Origin: Palsa-870 sp039935415
Lineage (GTDB): Bacteria; Chloroflexota; Dormibacteria; Dormibacterales; Dormibacteraceae
Direction of reading: 5' to 3'
Length of the DNA stretch: 64,000 nucleotides
Assembly (NCBI GenBank): GCA_039935415.1
Contig: JBDTKH010000040.1
Coordinates: 21,288-85,287, forward strand
The notes below the pieces were generated by a model. That model saw only the letters and a program-made list of their open reading frames with translations. It was not told the origin of the DNA and did no database searches. Position 1 is the first letter of the stretch, and every line of letters starts with the position of its first letter. Position numbers and translations under genes: made by a program. Shown in pieces: positions 42,802-51,573 of the stretch.

Positions 42802-43588
42802 CCTCGAAGAACGGCTCGCCCTGCTCGGGGCCGATCTCGTGTGGCCGGCGACACCCGAGCTCACAGGCCGGGTGCGGGACGCGATCTCCCTCCCCGCTCG
42901 CCGGGGCGGGTTGGGGTGGGGGAGTCCGCCGGCTTACAACCGCTGGGCCCTGGCCGCGGTCGCCCTGATCCTGGCTGCCGGCGCCCTTCTGGCCTACCCG
43001 CCTTCCCGCGACGCGATCGCGGGCTGGGTCAACCTCCACACCTTCATCCAGCGCGTGACCCACTTGACGACCCCGTCCCCGCTGCCGCCGGGGCCCCTTG
43101 GTAAGCGCCTCGGTCTCGGCGACCCGACAACGCTGAACCAGGCGCAACAGCAGGTCACCTGGAGCGTCAGCATCCCAACTTCGCTGGGGACGCCGGACGA
43201 GGTCTACCTGCAGCAGCCTCCGGACGGGCCGTCCCAAGGCGAGGTCACGCTGGTCTACAAGGCACGGCCTGGCATCCCGGTCGCGGGTCAGACCGGGGTG
43301 GCGGTGCTGGTCACTGAAGCGCGCGGCGGAGTAAACCAGGACTTCTTCGGCAAGATCCTCGGACCTGACGCCACACTCGAAACGGTCACAGTGTCTGGCC
43401 ACCAGGGTTGGTGGATCGCAGGCGCCCCGCACCAGTTCTTTTTCATCGACGCGTCAGGGAACTTCCGGAGCGAGACCCTTCGCCTCGCGACCAACACGTT
43501 GATCCTGGACGACGGCGGAACCGTGATCCGCATCGAGGGCGACCTCACGAAGGCCCAGGCGCTGGAGATCGCTGCCTCGCTTAGTTAG
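42794..43588 (+). CDS. Single-pass membrane protein, probable anti-sigma partner
   Basis: GTG 42794 has AGGAGG six bases upstream and overlaps the sigma factor stop. The 264-residue protein has a short cytoplasmic head (PDLEERLALLGADLVW), a helix at about residues 50-68 and an extracytoplasmic DUF4367-like domain (VSGHQGWWIAGAPHQFFFID, with a repeated VxxGDLTKAQALEIA ending). It lacks a zinc motif. The segment just before the membrane helix is encoded by a GC-rich palindromic repeat. Confidence 0.78.
   Translation: MPDLEERLALLGADLVWPATPELTGRVRDAISLPARRGGLGWGSPPAYNRWALAAVALILAAGALLAYPPSRDAIAGWVNLHTFIQRVTHLTTPSPLPPGPLGKRLGLGDPTTLNQAQQQVTWSVSIPTSLGTPDEVYLQQPPDGPSQGEVTLVYKARPGIPVAGQTGVAVLVTEARGGVNQDFFGKILGPDATLETVTVSGHQGWWIAGAPHQFFFIDASGNFRSETLRLATNTLILDDGGTVIRIEGDLTKAQALEIAASLS
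42887..42922 (-). repeat. GC-rich palindromic element, copy 2, inside the membrane protein gene
   Basis: The reverse complement has the same block order as 5111-5146: CCCCACCCC, then ACCC, then CCCC-loop-GGGG with GGG following. It is read in frame as SLPARRGGLGWGS between the cytoplasmic head and the membrane helix of the sigma-factor partner. Confidence 0.6.
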
Positions 43589-43633
43589 GAACCCGCACGC
43601 TTCCAGCGGTGTATGTCAGGCGAGGTGAAGGGA

Positions 43634-44881
43634 ATGCGAAATCTGCTGTCACTCGTCTGCGTCGCCGTTGTGATGGCCGCCTGCGGGCGGGCGCCGGTCT
43701 CACAGGCGAGCGGCGACTACAAGCTCTACGAAGCGACCACGCAGCATTCGAACATCGCGGTCATCGACTCGCGCACCCACGCGATCGAGCGCACCCTGCC
43801 GCTGGGCACGCCGTCGGCCGGCTGGACTCACCTTTACTCGGTCAGCTCGGACAGCCTGGTCGACACCGATCCGGCTACCGGAAGGGCGCTTCACACCCTC
43901 AAGTTGCCTGGCTACTACCAGTTGCCGCCAGCGACGTTGAGCGGGCTACCAGGAGGCCTTTCCCAGAACAGCCGCTGGCTGGCCCTCGAGTCATCTCACC
44001 CCACCAGCGCGGTTCCGACGACTACTCACATTGTCGTGGTGGACACGACCTACGCCAAGGCCCTGCGCCGCATCGACCTCAACGGCTACTTCACCTTCGA
44101 CGCGATCAGCAACGACGGGCAGCGCGTCTACATGATCGAATACCTCTCAGCAGGGACCTACCACGTGCGGATGTTCGACTTGCTCGCGGGGCAACTGGAC
44201 CCGACAGTTATCTTCGACAAAAGCGACGGCTCGAGCGCGATGGCGGGCCTTCGTCTCTCGGGGATTCCATCGCCGGACGGCCATTGGCTGTACAGCGTCT
44301 ACGTCCGCGAACACGCCAGTCCATTCATCCACGCCCTCAACCTCGACGGCCCGATCGCGTTCTGCATCGATCTTCCGGGCTACGGCTACGCAACCGGCAA
44401 TGGCGAGGACGCCTTGCACTGGTCGATCGCCATGCCGGCCGGTGGCGCGCGACTTTACGCAGCGAACGGAGCGACAGGTGTCGCCAGCGAGGTCAGCCTC
44501 ACCGGAGATACGTCACCCACGTTGGCTCGCTCCATCCAGATTGAAACGGGCAAAGCCGTGGCGGGCCTCTTCGTCCAGGACGTGCAAGCGAAAGAGTTCG
44601 GTGCGAACGCGACGGTGATCACTCCCGATGGGAAGACGATGGTCACGGCCGCAAGCTCAGGCATCGTGTGGATCGACACCACCGGCCTGCACGCCGGCGC
44701 GCGGGCGCTTAGCAACTGGACCCTCTGGAGCCTTGCGCTGAGTCCTGACGGAAGCGTGCTCTGGGCCCTGGGCGACTCGGGAAGGATCGCCGAGATCTCA
44801 ATGGGCTCCCGCCAGGTCACGAGCACGTACGACCCCGGCGCCGGCTATCCGCTATCCCTCATGCGGGTGGTGGCGTCCTAG
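43634..44881 (+). CDS. Lipoprotein with beta-propeller domain
   Basis: The 415-residue protein (ATG 43634; a GAAGGGA box precedes it, ATG 43613 is an alternative) has a lipoprotein signal ending VVMAACG. The rest has recurring propeller strands such as NIAVIDSRTHAIERTLPLG, IVVVDTTYAKALRRIDL and LSPDGSVLWALGDSGRIAEIS, as in YVTN/PQQ-like surface propellers. It is probably an extracytoplasmic scaffold. It follows the sigma-factor pair in the same direction, though its gap of 45 bases leaves co-transcription open. Confidence 0.72.
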   Translation: MRNLLSLVCVAVVMAACGRAPVSQASGDYKLYEATTQHSNIAVIDSRTHAIERTLPLGTPSAGWTHLYSVSSDSLVDTDPATGRALHTLKLPGYYQLPPATLSGLPGGLSQNSRWLALESSHPTSAVPTTTHIVVVDTTYAKALRRIDLNGYFTFDAISNDGQRVYMIEYLSAGTYHVRMFDLLAGQLDPTVIFDKSDGSSAMAGLRLSGIPSPDGHWLYSVYVREHASPFIHALNLDGPIAFCIDLPGYGYATGNGEDALHWSIAMPAGGARLYAANGATGVASEVSLTGDTSPTLARSIQIETGKAVAGLFVQDVQAKEFGANATVITPDGKTMVTAASSGIVWIDTTGLHAGARALSNWTLWSLALSPDGSVLWALGDSGRIAEISMGSRQVTSTYDPGAGYPLSLMRVVAS

Positions 44882-45044
44882 CTTCGACCTGATAGCCGCG
44901 GCAGCGCAGGACGGGCAGCCGGGGATAGCGCGGGAACGACTGATCGGTCAGCGATCGCTCGCACATCCAGAATGTGCTGCGAGGCGCCGGGACGTTCCGC
45001 GAGTGTTTGCAGGATGCGCACAGCCCGACTTCCATGACCCCCAA
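44859..45044 (-). CDS. Small cysteine-rich protein (61 aa)
   Basis: The protein reads LCASCKHSRNVPAPRSTFWM, then CERSLTDQSFPRYPRLPVLR and CRGYQ. The spacing of four cysteines (CxxC, then C and C) and the FPRYPxLPVxxCxGY motif suggest a conserved zinc-binding miniprotein. The last 23 bases overlap the converging lipoprotein gene. ATG 45035 would remove three residues. Confidence 0.6.
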   Translation of the reverse strand: MGVMEVGLCASCKHSRNVPAPRSTFWMCERSLTDQSFPRYPRLPVLRCRGYQVEARTPPPA

Positions 45045-45132
45045 TCATGTAGCCTCGGCGCCTGAGGAGGATCCAGGTCAGCGTCATCGCAATACGATCG
45101 CGACCGCCTGTCAGATCGTCCTCAGCCGAAGG

Positions 45133-45999
45133 TCAGGCTTTTGTAACGGCCGGCATTGATTGAAGGGCTTTCACCAAACGCTCGATCGAGCTCGTTATGC
45201 CGTAGCGCTTGCCCAGCTCAGCCGCGCGTTTCGGATCCTCGGGATAGCTGCCGCGCCGCCCGCGCGGCACCTCGATCTTCAGGTCGCGCACCGGCCGCAC
45301 CACCCGCGCGGCCTTCTCGAGGTACTCGGCGTCTGAGGGCCGGAAGACTCCTGCCTCGATCATCGCCTCCACCGACCCGTACTTGCGCACGAGGTCCGCT
45401 GCCTTCTTGGGCCCAAAGCCGGCGAGCCCTGGCAGGCCGTCCGAAGGATCGCCGCGAAGGACGGCGAAATCCGCGTAGGCCTGGCCGGGGATGGAATACC
45501 TGCGCTCCACCTCCTCCTCGTCGACCACCGCGATGCCTCCCTTCTCCGGGTAGAGCACCACCACCTCCCGGTCGCGGATAAGGCCGAACAGGTCGCGGTC
45601 GCCGCTGGCGATCTCGATCGGCGGGCTGACCTTCGAGACAAGCGAGGAGATGATGTCCTCCGCCTCATAGTCTTCGAGTCCGATCGCGTCGACGCCGATC
45701 GCCTCGAAGCACTCCATGATGATCGGCATCTGCGGGATCAGCGCAGGCGGCACCGGCTCTGCGGTGCGGTGGGTCTTGTAGCTGGGTATCAGCTCGACGC
45801 GCCAGTCGGGGCGCCAGTCTTCGTCGGTCGTCACCGCGACATGGCGCGGCCGGCGTTCGGTGATGTAGCCAGCCAGCCGGTCGAGCGATCCGCGCACTGC
45901 GTTGATCAGCTTTCCGTCCGGCGCGCGCATCGTCTGGGGGATGCCATAGAAGGCTCGGAAGATCATGCTCGAGCCGTCCACCAGCAGCCATTCCGGCAA
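45133..45999 (-). CDS. 5'-3' exonuclease (FEN/PolA N-domain type)
   Basis: The 288-residue protein is a stand-alone FEN nuclease. It opens LLVDGSSMIFRAFYG (metal Asp), has VTTDEDWRPDWRVELIPSYK, the acidic cluster DYEAEDIISSLV and IASGDRDLFGLI, and the helix-hairpin-helix region DPSDGLPGLAGFGPKKAADLVRKYG. It removes 5' flaps or primers during replication and repair, as the first domain of DNA polymerase I does. All metal-binding acids appear present. Confidence 0.87.
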   Translation of the reverse strand: MPEWLLVDGSSMIFRAFYGIPQTMRAPDGKLINAVRGSLDRLAGYITERRPRHVAVTTDEDWRPDWRVELIPSYKTHRTAEPVPPALIPQMPIIMECFEAIGVDAIGLEDYEAEDIISSLVSKVSPPIEIASGDRDLFGLIRDREVVVLYPEKGGIAVVDEEEVERRYSIPGQAYADFAVLRGDPSDGLPGLAGFGPKKAADLVRKYGSVEAMIEAGVFRPSDAEYLEKAARVVRPVRDLKIEVPRGRRGSYPEDPKRAAELGKRYGITSSIERLVKALQSMPAVTKA

Positions 46000-46023
46000 G
46001 GCGGATTCATCGTAAGACCTACG

Positions 46024-47166
46024 ATGGCGCTGATTTTGAGAGCTCGCGCGTTGCTGGCAGTCACTGCTGTCGTCCTCGTTGGTTGCGCGAGTGCGAGCTC
46101 AGGATCGAGTCCGCCGGCCCTCTCCTCTGGTTCGCCGACACCCAGCACGAGACCTGCCGACTCGAAGGCAGCCGACCTGCGCACCCAACTCGACCTACTG
46201 CTCGAAGAGCACGTGATCGTGGTCGCCAAGCAGGCGATCGCGGCATCGAACAACACCGATGAGTACGCGGGATACGCAACCCTTCTGACCACCAACGCCA
46301 ACGCGCTCGTTGACGTCATGCGTTCGGTGTTTGGCAACACATCCGCGGCCGAGTTCGAGCGCTTGTGGGTGGTGCAGAACGGCTACCTGGTCGATTACAC
46401 GATCGGGCTCGTCACGCATAACGCCGACAAATCGAACGGCGCGATGTCCGGCCTGGTCAACGGTTTCGAGCCGCAGTTCACGCAGCTCATGGCGAACATC
46501 ACGAGCCTTCCCAAGGACTCGATCGCGGGGCTCGAAACCGCGCAGGTGACCGGCGCCAAGACAGTGATCGACGACGAGATCTCCCAGTCCTACAGCGCGA
46601 TGTATTCAGATCTGCGCGCAGCCTATGGGGACGGCGCGCGGACCGGTGACGTGCTCGCGACCCAGATCGCGCAACAGTTCCCGGACAAGTTTCCGGGCGA
46701 CCCGACGACCAGCGCCGTCGATGCGCGCGTTTCGCTGAACGGCCTCCTCCAGGAGATCTCGTATCTAGAAACGATGAACAGCGATGCGGTCATCGCCGGG
46801 CGCGCAGCAGAAGCCACGGCGGCCTTTGGCGCACTCGCGGCAGCTCGCGGTGAGCTCGTCAGAGTGCTTGGTCTTCTATTCGGACCCGAAGTCCAGGCCA
46901 AGCTGGCGGAGGCCTGGGCCTCACGGGATGCGGACCTGGATCTGTATGCGAAGTCAGCCGATGCCGCCGCTCATCAGAGGCTCATCGAGAGCTTTGTCCC
47001 TCACGTCGCTGCGCTGACGCCGGCTCCGGCCGAGGCGGTCCGCAGACAGGTTGTGGCGACCCTTCACGTCATCGACGACCAACGCAGCAAGAGCTATGAG
47101 CAACTCGCAAACGACGACCGTGCCGCGGCAACCGCCATGCAACCGATGGCCGACCGGATCGACTAG
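46024..47166 (+). CDS. Helical lipoprotein of unknown function
   Basis: The 380-residue protein from ATG 46024 has a lipoprotein signal ending AVVLVGCAS and a Ser/Pro linker. A long all-helical domain follows, with two similar-looking halves (for example QLDLLLEEHVIVVAKQAIAA and the later VSLNGLLQEISYLETMNSDA). It resembles copper-resistance or imelysin-like helical bundles, but no metal motif is clear. It converges with an aminotransferase gene and overlaps it by four bases. Confidence 0.65.
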   Translation: MALILRARALLAVTAVVLVGCASASSGSSPPALSSGSPTPSTRPADSKAADLRTQLDLLLEEHVIVVAKQAIAASNNTDEYAGYATLLTTNANALVDVMRSVFGNTSAAEFERLWVVQNGYLVDYTIGLVTHNADKSNGAMSGLVNGFEPQFTQLMANITSLPKDSIAGLETAQVTGAKTVIDDEISQSYSAMYSDLRAAYGDGARTGDVLATQIAQQFPDKFPGDPTTSAVDARVSLNGLLQEISYLETMNSDAVIAGRAAEATAAFGALAAARGELVRVLGLLFGPEVQAKLAEAWASRDADLDLYAKSADAAAHQRLIESFVPHVAALTPAPAEAVRRQVVATLHVIDDQRSKSYEQLANDDRAAATAMQPMADRID

Positions 47167-48464
47167 TTCAGCGCCGAGGCGATGATCTCCAGCCCGGTCG
47201 CGGCCTCGTCGGGGTCCAGGACGAGGGGCGGGCTGATCCGCACGGCGCGGGCCCCGGCCGTGAGCAGGAGCAGGCCGCGCTCGAACGCGGATTGGACGAG
47301 CTGGTTCGCCTGTTCGGGGGTCTTGAGCTCGAGCGCGAGCATCAGGCCGCGGCCGCGCACATCGGTGACCTGCGCGTGGCCCGCTGCAATCTCGTGCAGG
47401 CCATCCTGCAAAATCGCTCCGACGCGCGATGCGTTTTCCATGAGGCCGTCTTCGAGCAGGTCGAGGGTGGCGAGCCCCGCCGCACACGCGACCGGGTTGC
47501 CCCCGAACGTGCTGCCATGCGAGCCGGGTGGCCAGCTCATCTGCTCGGCCCTCGCGATGAACGCGCCCAGCGGCAGGCCGGACGCGATTCCCTTCGCGAG
47601 GCACACGATGTCCGGCTCCACGCCCCAGTGCTCGATCGCGAGGAGCTTGCCGGTGCGGCCCATGCCCGACTGCACCTCGTCGGCCACCAGGAGAATGCCG
47701 TGCTTCAAAGTCAGCTCGCGCAGCCTCGGCAGGAAATCGTCGGGCGGGACGAGGTAGCCTCCCTCGCCCTGGATCGGTTCGACGAAAACCGCCGCGACGC
47801 TCTCCGGCGGTGCCACGGTGGCGAACAGCTCTTCGATGCGCGCCATCGTGTCGTTTGTCGTGATGTCCCGAGACGCTGTGGGGAAGGGCGCATGAAAGAC
47901 CGACGACAACAGCGGAGCGAAGCGGCGTCGCTGACTCGCCTTAGAGGCAGTCAGGGACAGCGCGCCGAACGTGCGGCCGTGGAAGGCGCCGATGAACGCG
48001 ATGTAGCTCGGCCGCCCGGTCGTGAAGCGGGCGAGCTTCATCGCGCCCTCGATCGCCTCGGCGCCGGAGTTGGTGAAGAAAACCTTCGCCGGGGTTCCCG
48101 GCAGGATCTTGGCCTCGAGGCGCTCCGCGAGCTCGATCTCCGACCGGTAGTAGAAGTCGGTGCCCGACATGTGGATGAAGCGCCGCGTCTGCTCTTCGAT
48201 CGCGGCGACGACCTTGGGATGGGAGTGCCCGGTCGTCACGACGGCGATCCCAGCCGTGAAGTCAAGGAACCGGTTGCCGTCGACGTCGGTCACCCAGCAA
48301 CCCTCGCCCCGCTCCATCACGAACGGGTAGGAGCGCGTGAAGCTGGGCGACATCGCCTTGGCATCGCGGGCGATCAGCGCGGCGGCCCTGGGTCCGGGCA
48401 GCGGTGTCTGGATGTAGGGCTTCACGGCGAGCAACGTATCAGACGGCGCGCGGGCGGAAGCCAT
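47163..48464 (-). CDS. Class III aminotransferase (4-aminobutyrate/ornithine type)
   Basis: The 433-residue enzyme has NSGAEAIEGAMKLARFTTG, FHGRTFGALSLTASK, the PLP acidic motif LVADEVQSGMGRTGKLLA, the lysine in VCLAKGIASGLPLGAF and GSTFGGNPVACAAG. It is the second enzyme of this class in the window and is close to GABA transaminases. ATG 48464 leaves ten bases to the divergent acetyltransferase. The substrate is not determinable from sequence. Confidence 0.86.
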   Translation of the reverse strand: MASARAPSDTLLAVKPYIQTPLPGPRAAALIARDAKAMSPSFTRSYPFVMERGEGCWVTDVDGNRFLDFTAGIAVVTTGHSHPKVVAAIEEQTRRFIHMSGTDFYYRSEIELAERLEAKILPGTPAKVFFTNSGAEAIEGAMKLARFTTGRPSYIAFIGAFHGRTFGALSLTASKASQRRRFAPLLSSVFHAPFPTASRDITTNDTMARIEELFATVAPPESVAAVFVEPIQGEGGYLVPPDDFLPRLRELTLKHGILLVADEVQSGMGRTGKLLAIEHWGVEPDIVCLAKGIASGLPLGAFIARAEQMSWPPGSHGSTFGGNPVACAAGLATLDLLEDGLMENASRVGAILQDGLHEIAAGHAQVTDVRGRGLMLALELKTPEQANQLVQSAFERGLLLLTAGARAVRISPPLVLDPDEAATGLEIIASALN

Positions 48465-48474
48465 AATTGATGGC

Positions 48475-48981
48475 ATGGCCAAGGCCACTCGAGCGTTTGG
48501 CATCCGGCCGGCCACCCACGACGACCTGCAGGCGATCGTCGGGCTCTACAACTGGGCCGTCAACCAGACCTTCGCGACGATCGACTCAGAGCCCCTGGAC
48601 GCGGAGGAAGGCGCCGCCTGGTGGGAGGCCCATGGCAAGCAGAGCAAGCTCATCGTGTGCACAGACGAGAGCGGGGTGATCGGCTGGGCACGGCTGCTCC
48701 CCTGGAAGCAGCGCGGCTTCGACGTTGTGGAAGACCTCGTCTACGTCGACCCCGTGCACCAGGGCCGGGGCATCGGCAAGGCGCTCCTGACCGAGCTGAT
48801 CAAGGAAGCCCGCGGCCTCGGCTACCGAACGATCGTGGCAACAATCGCGACCGACAACCGCTCTGGGCTGGCCCTGCACGCGCGTGCGGGCTTCGAGGTG
48901 GTCGGCACGATCCGCGATGCGGCCAACAAGTTCGACCGCTGGATGGACATCACCCTGGTCCAGAAGCGGCTGGAAGAGTAG
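48475..48981 (+). CDS. GNAT N-acetyltransferase, phosphinothricin-acetyltransferase-like
   Basis: The 168-residue protein begins IRPATHDDLQAIVGLYNWAV, has the acetyl-CoA loop VDPVHQGRGIGKALLTELI and the RSGLALHARAGFEVVGTIRD segment, ending with a Trp-Met pair as in PAT/YncA-type enzymes. It probably acetylates a small amine or amino acid analogue. It is divergent from the aminotransferase. Confidence 0.83.
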   Translation: MAKATRAFGIRPATHDDLQAIVGLYNWAVNQTFATIDSEPLDAEEGAAWWEAHGKQSKLIVCTDESGVIGWARLLPWKQRGFDVVEDLVYVDPVHQGRGIGKALLTELIKEARGLGYRTIVATIATDNRSGLALHARAGFEVVGTIRDAANKFDRWMDITLVQKRLEE

Positions 48982-50232
48982 CTACATCCCGTCGTAGGAC
49001 CAGGTCATCGGTGCGCCGGTCGCGAAGGCGGCCGGGTACAGGACCTTCATCAGCCCGACCGCCTGCCACTGGCCGATGACCGCCGCGGCGCGAGTGTTCT
49101 GACCCTCGTCGAGTGACCCGTCCGCTCCGAACTTCACGCCGCCGCCGTTGATGCTGTCCCCGACAGGGATGTCCACGCCGAGCGCGGTGGTGCGAATGGA
49201 ATCGGCGGTGAGCGCGCCCGTGAGCTTTGGAATCACGTCATGGAAAAGGGTCCAGCCCCCGACGAAGCCGGCGACCGCGGGGATGCCCATGCTGCTGCCT
49301 CCGTTGGCGTGGCCGTAAGCCGATCGAGCCTGGGTCAGCAGGTCGTTGCCCGCCTGTGAAAGCGCCGATGGGTTGATGTCCGAGTCCGGCTTGTCCGCCG
49401 CGTAGACGCCGACCGATCCCGCACCCACCCGCTGGCTGAACTCTGGCAAGCAGAAGGCGGAGCTCGTGCCAATCGCCGCCTTCAGCGGCACGTGGTTGCG
49501 AAGAACCGCCTGCCAGATCGCGACGCCATCGTCCAGGTAGCTGACGTCCCAGAGAAAGTCAGGATGGTCCACGGCGAGCTGCGTAGCGATCACGTTGGGG
49601 TCGTAGGCGTTCGGGTCGTACTCGATGACGTCGACGACCTGGATGCCCATCTGCTGCGCCAGGGCCTGCTCGCCGCCGCCGACCGACCGGCCGTAGATGT
49701 CGTTGACGCGAACCACCACCGCGCGCGGTGCCGTGAGATTGAGCTGCGGAAGCAATACGTCGTGCGTGAAGGTGACCGCCATGCGGCCGAGCGAGCTTCC
49801 GGTCGCGACCGTGCGAAAGACGTAGCGACGCTGTGCGGTGATCGGGTCGGCGACTGCGCCTGTCTCCCAGTAAACGGTCTTCAGCTGCTCCGCCCGCGCC
49901 GACGCGGATGCCGACAGCGTGCTGCCGTACGTGCCGAGAATCGCTGGCACGTGGTAGTCGCGCACCAGAGTGTCCACGGCCGCGCTCGCCGCCTGCGGCG
50001 TCGTCGCGTCGATCACCTGGAGGCGGACGTGTGTCTTGAACGCGCCGCTCGATTCCACGACCTGCAGCGCCGCCCGCACGCCGGCCAGTTCCTCCTTGCC
50101 GCCTTCAGCCTGAGGTCCGCTCAGCGGGTAGATCGCGCCGAGAACGAGGTCGCTGCCCCGCGGTGAACTCGCTTGCGCGCAGGCGGTCGCTGCGACGAGC
50201 AGGAGAACGACCATCGCGGCACGCCTGATCAC
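48982..50232 (-). CDS. Periplasmic-binding-type lipoprotein, branched-chain amino acid family
   Basis: Read from GTG 50232 (416 residues), because longer frames overlap the divergent gene. The lipoprotein signal ends LVAATACAQ. The two-lobed Peripla_BP_6 fold is visible: LVLGAIYPLSGPQAEGGKEELAGVR, VPAILGTYGSTLSASAS, RYVFRTVATGSSLGRM and VNDIYGRSVGGGEQALAQQMGI. No permease or ATPase gene is adjacent, so it may serve a distant transporter or act as a sensor. Confidence 0.83.
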   Translation of the reverse strand: MIRRAAMVVLLLVAATACAQASSPRGSDLVLGAIYPLSGPQAEGGKEELAGVRAALQVVESSGAFKTHVRLQVIDATTPQAASAAVDTLVRDYHVPAILGTYGSTLSASASARAEQLKTVYWETGAVADPITAQRRYVFRTVATGSSLGRMAVTFTHDVLLPQLNLTAPRAVVVRVNDIYGRSVGGGEQALAQQMGIQVVDVIEYDPNAYDPNVIATQLAVDHPDFLWDVSYLDDGVAIWQAVLRNHVPLKAAIGTSSAFCLPEFSQRVGAGSVGVYAADKPDSDINPSALSQAGNDLLTQARSAYGHANGGSSMGIPAVAGFVGGWTLFHDVIPKLTGALTADSIRTTALGVDIPVGDSINGGGVKFGADGSLDEGQNTRAAAVIGQWQAVGLMKVLYPAAFATGAPMTWSYDGM

Positions 50233-50254
50233 ACAGGCCAGAATATCGGACGCA

Positions 50255-50707
50255 ATGGGGTCGATTCGGCTGGAGACCCTCATCAAGGCGCCGATCGAGC
50301 GGTGCTTTGATCTTGCGCGCTCAGTGGATGCCCACCTCGCCTCCACCGAAAGGACCGGCGAGCGTGTCGTCGCCGGCAAAACGCACGGTCTGCTCGAACT
50401 GGGAGAGTCGGTGACCTGGGAGGCCCGCCACCTCGGCATGCGTTTGCGTCAAGGCTCGATTATCACGCGACTGGATCGACCGCACATGTTCGTCGATGAG
50501 GCGATCAGCGGCCCGCTCAAGGCCATGCGCCACCTCCATCAATTCGTTAGCGAGGGCGATGCGACCCTCATGGTTGACACATTCGACTACGGACTGCCCG
50601 CAGGTTTACTTGGCCGTCTGGCGGACCACTTCGTGGTCGAAGGGCATCTGCGACAGTTCCTCATCGAGCGGGCCGAATACCTCAAGGCGCAGGCCGAGGG
50701 GAACTGA
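50255..50707 (+). CDS. SRPBCC-family protein
   Basis: The 150-residue protein begins SIRLETLIKAPIERCFDLAR, the first strand and helix of the START-like fold, and later has GSIITRLDRPHMFVDEAISGP, MRHLHQFV and a long C-terminal helix. It is a complete SRPBCC domain, unlike the frameshifted one at 12570. The ligand is unknown. It converges with the thioredoxin-like gene with no gap. Confidence 0.8.
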   Translation: MGSIRLETLIKAPIERCFDLARSVDAHLASTERTGERVVAGKTHGLLELGESVTWEARHLGMRLRQGSIITRLDRPHMFVDEAISGPLKAMRHLHQFVSEGDATLMVDTFDYGLPAGLLGRLADHFVVEGHLRQFLIERAEYLKAQAEGN

Positions 50708-51133
50708 TCAGGCGGTGGCGGTTGTCCTCAGGTTCCCGCGCGCCTCGGCCAGCTGGCGCTCGAGCTTCGTCGCCGGCGCGTAGCCGTAGTTCACGTGGAG
50801 AGCCTCGCCCTCGGATGACATCACCACGGTGGTGGGCAGCGTATAGACATGGAAGCGGTCGGCGAGCGTCCGCTCGGCGATCGCGTCGACCTTGTCGATT
50901 CGCACCGCACCGAGCTTCGAAAGCGCCGGCTCCTGGTGAGTGCCGCAGACGGTGCACCCCTCGCCGGTGAAATAGAGGATGTACGGCTCGACTGATCGAG
51001 AGGTGGGCGTCGCAGGCGCAGCGCTCACGCCGACGACACGGCGTCGCGCAAGCTGAGAACGCAAGAGCTCCAGGCACGCGGCGGCGAGCACCACCGTGCC
51101 CACCACCGCCAGCGCCCAGAGCTGCGTGCTCAT
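50708..51133 (-). CDS. Membrane-anchored thioredoxin-like protein
   Basis: From ATG 51133 (141 residues), a single N-terminal helix (about residues 6-23) is followed by a thioredoxin fold: PYILYFTGEGCTVCGTHQEP with a CTVC active site, VRIDKVDAIAERTLADRFHVYTLPTTVVM with the cis-proline. It likely reduces or transfers thiols at the membrane. The start overlaps the stop of the DUF4395 gene as ATGA, and the set continues upstream to a rhodanese. Confidence 0.83.
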   Translation of the reverse strand: MSTQLWALAVVGTVVLAAACLELLRSQLARRRVVGVSAAPATPTSRSVEPYILYFTGEGCTVCGTHQEPALSKLGAVRIDKVDAIAERTLADRFHVYTLPTTVVMSSEGEALHVNYGYAPATKLERQLAEARGNLRTTATA

Positions 51134-51573
51134 GACGCTCCAATCAACCCTGCACGGCCAAGCTGGAAGTAGATCTGGCATCCGATGCAGTACCCGAAAG
51201 CCAGGTTGACGACCGCAAGAACGGCGACGAGCAGCGCGAGCGCGAGACCCACCACCGGAAGTGGCACCAGGAAGGCCGACGCCACGGCGAGGAACACCCC
51301 GCCCAGGCCCTGCGCGAAGTTGTGGGGTTCCGGCCGGTCAGGGGCAGCTCGCGACTTGACGAGGCCGCGCGGCTTCAGCACCTTGAAGTAGAGCTGCTTG
51401 AACAGCGCGAGCTGCGGAGCGAACGTGCCCAGCAGCAGCACGATCGCGAGCAGAGGAATCAACACCAGCAGCGGCCGGAAGAACGCGCTGCCGATGAACG
51501 CGACGAGGACTGTCGCGATGATCCCGGTCTGGTTGACCTTGAGCGCCGAGTGGTCGACGACCTGAGTACTCAC
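51130..51573 (-). CDS. DUF4395-family membrane protein
   Basis: From GTG 51573 (147 residues), the protein matches DUF4395: VDHSALKVNQTGIIATVLVAFI, a second helix LVLIPLLAIVLLLGTF, a cytoplasmic loop with PRGLVKSRAAPDRPEPHNFAQ, then two more helices and the cysteine pair FGYCIGCQIYF. The cysteines may exchange sulfur or electrons with the adjacent thioredoxin. The gene overlaps the rhodanese stop as GTGA and the thioredoxin start as ATGA. Confidence 0.83.
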   Translation of the reverse strand: MSTQVVDHSALKVNQTGIIATVLVAFIGSAFFRPLLVLIPLLAIVLLLGTFAPQLALFKQLYFKVLKPRGLVKSRAAPDRPEPHNFAQGLGGVFLAVASAFLVPLPVVGLALALLVAVLAVVNLAFGYCIGCQIYFQLGRAGLIGAS

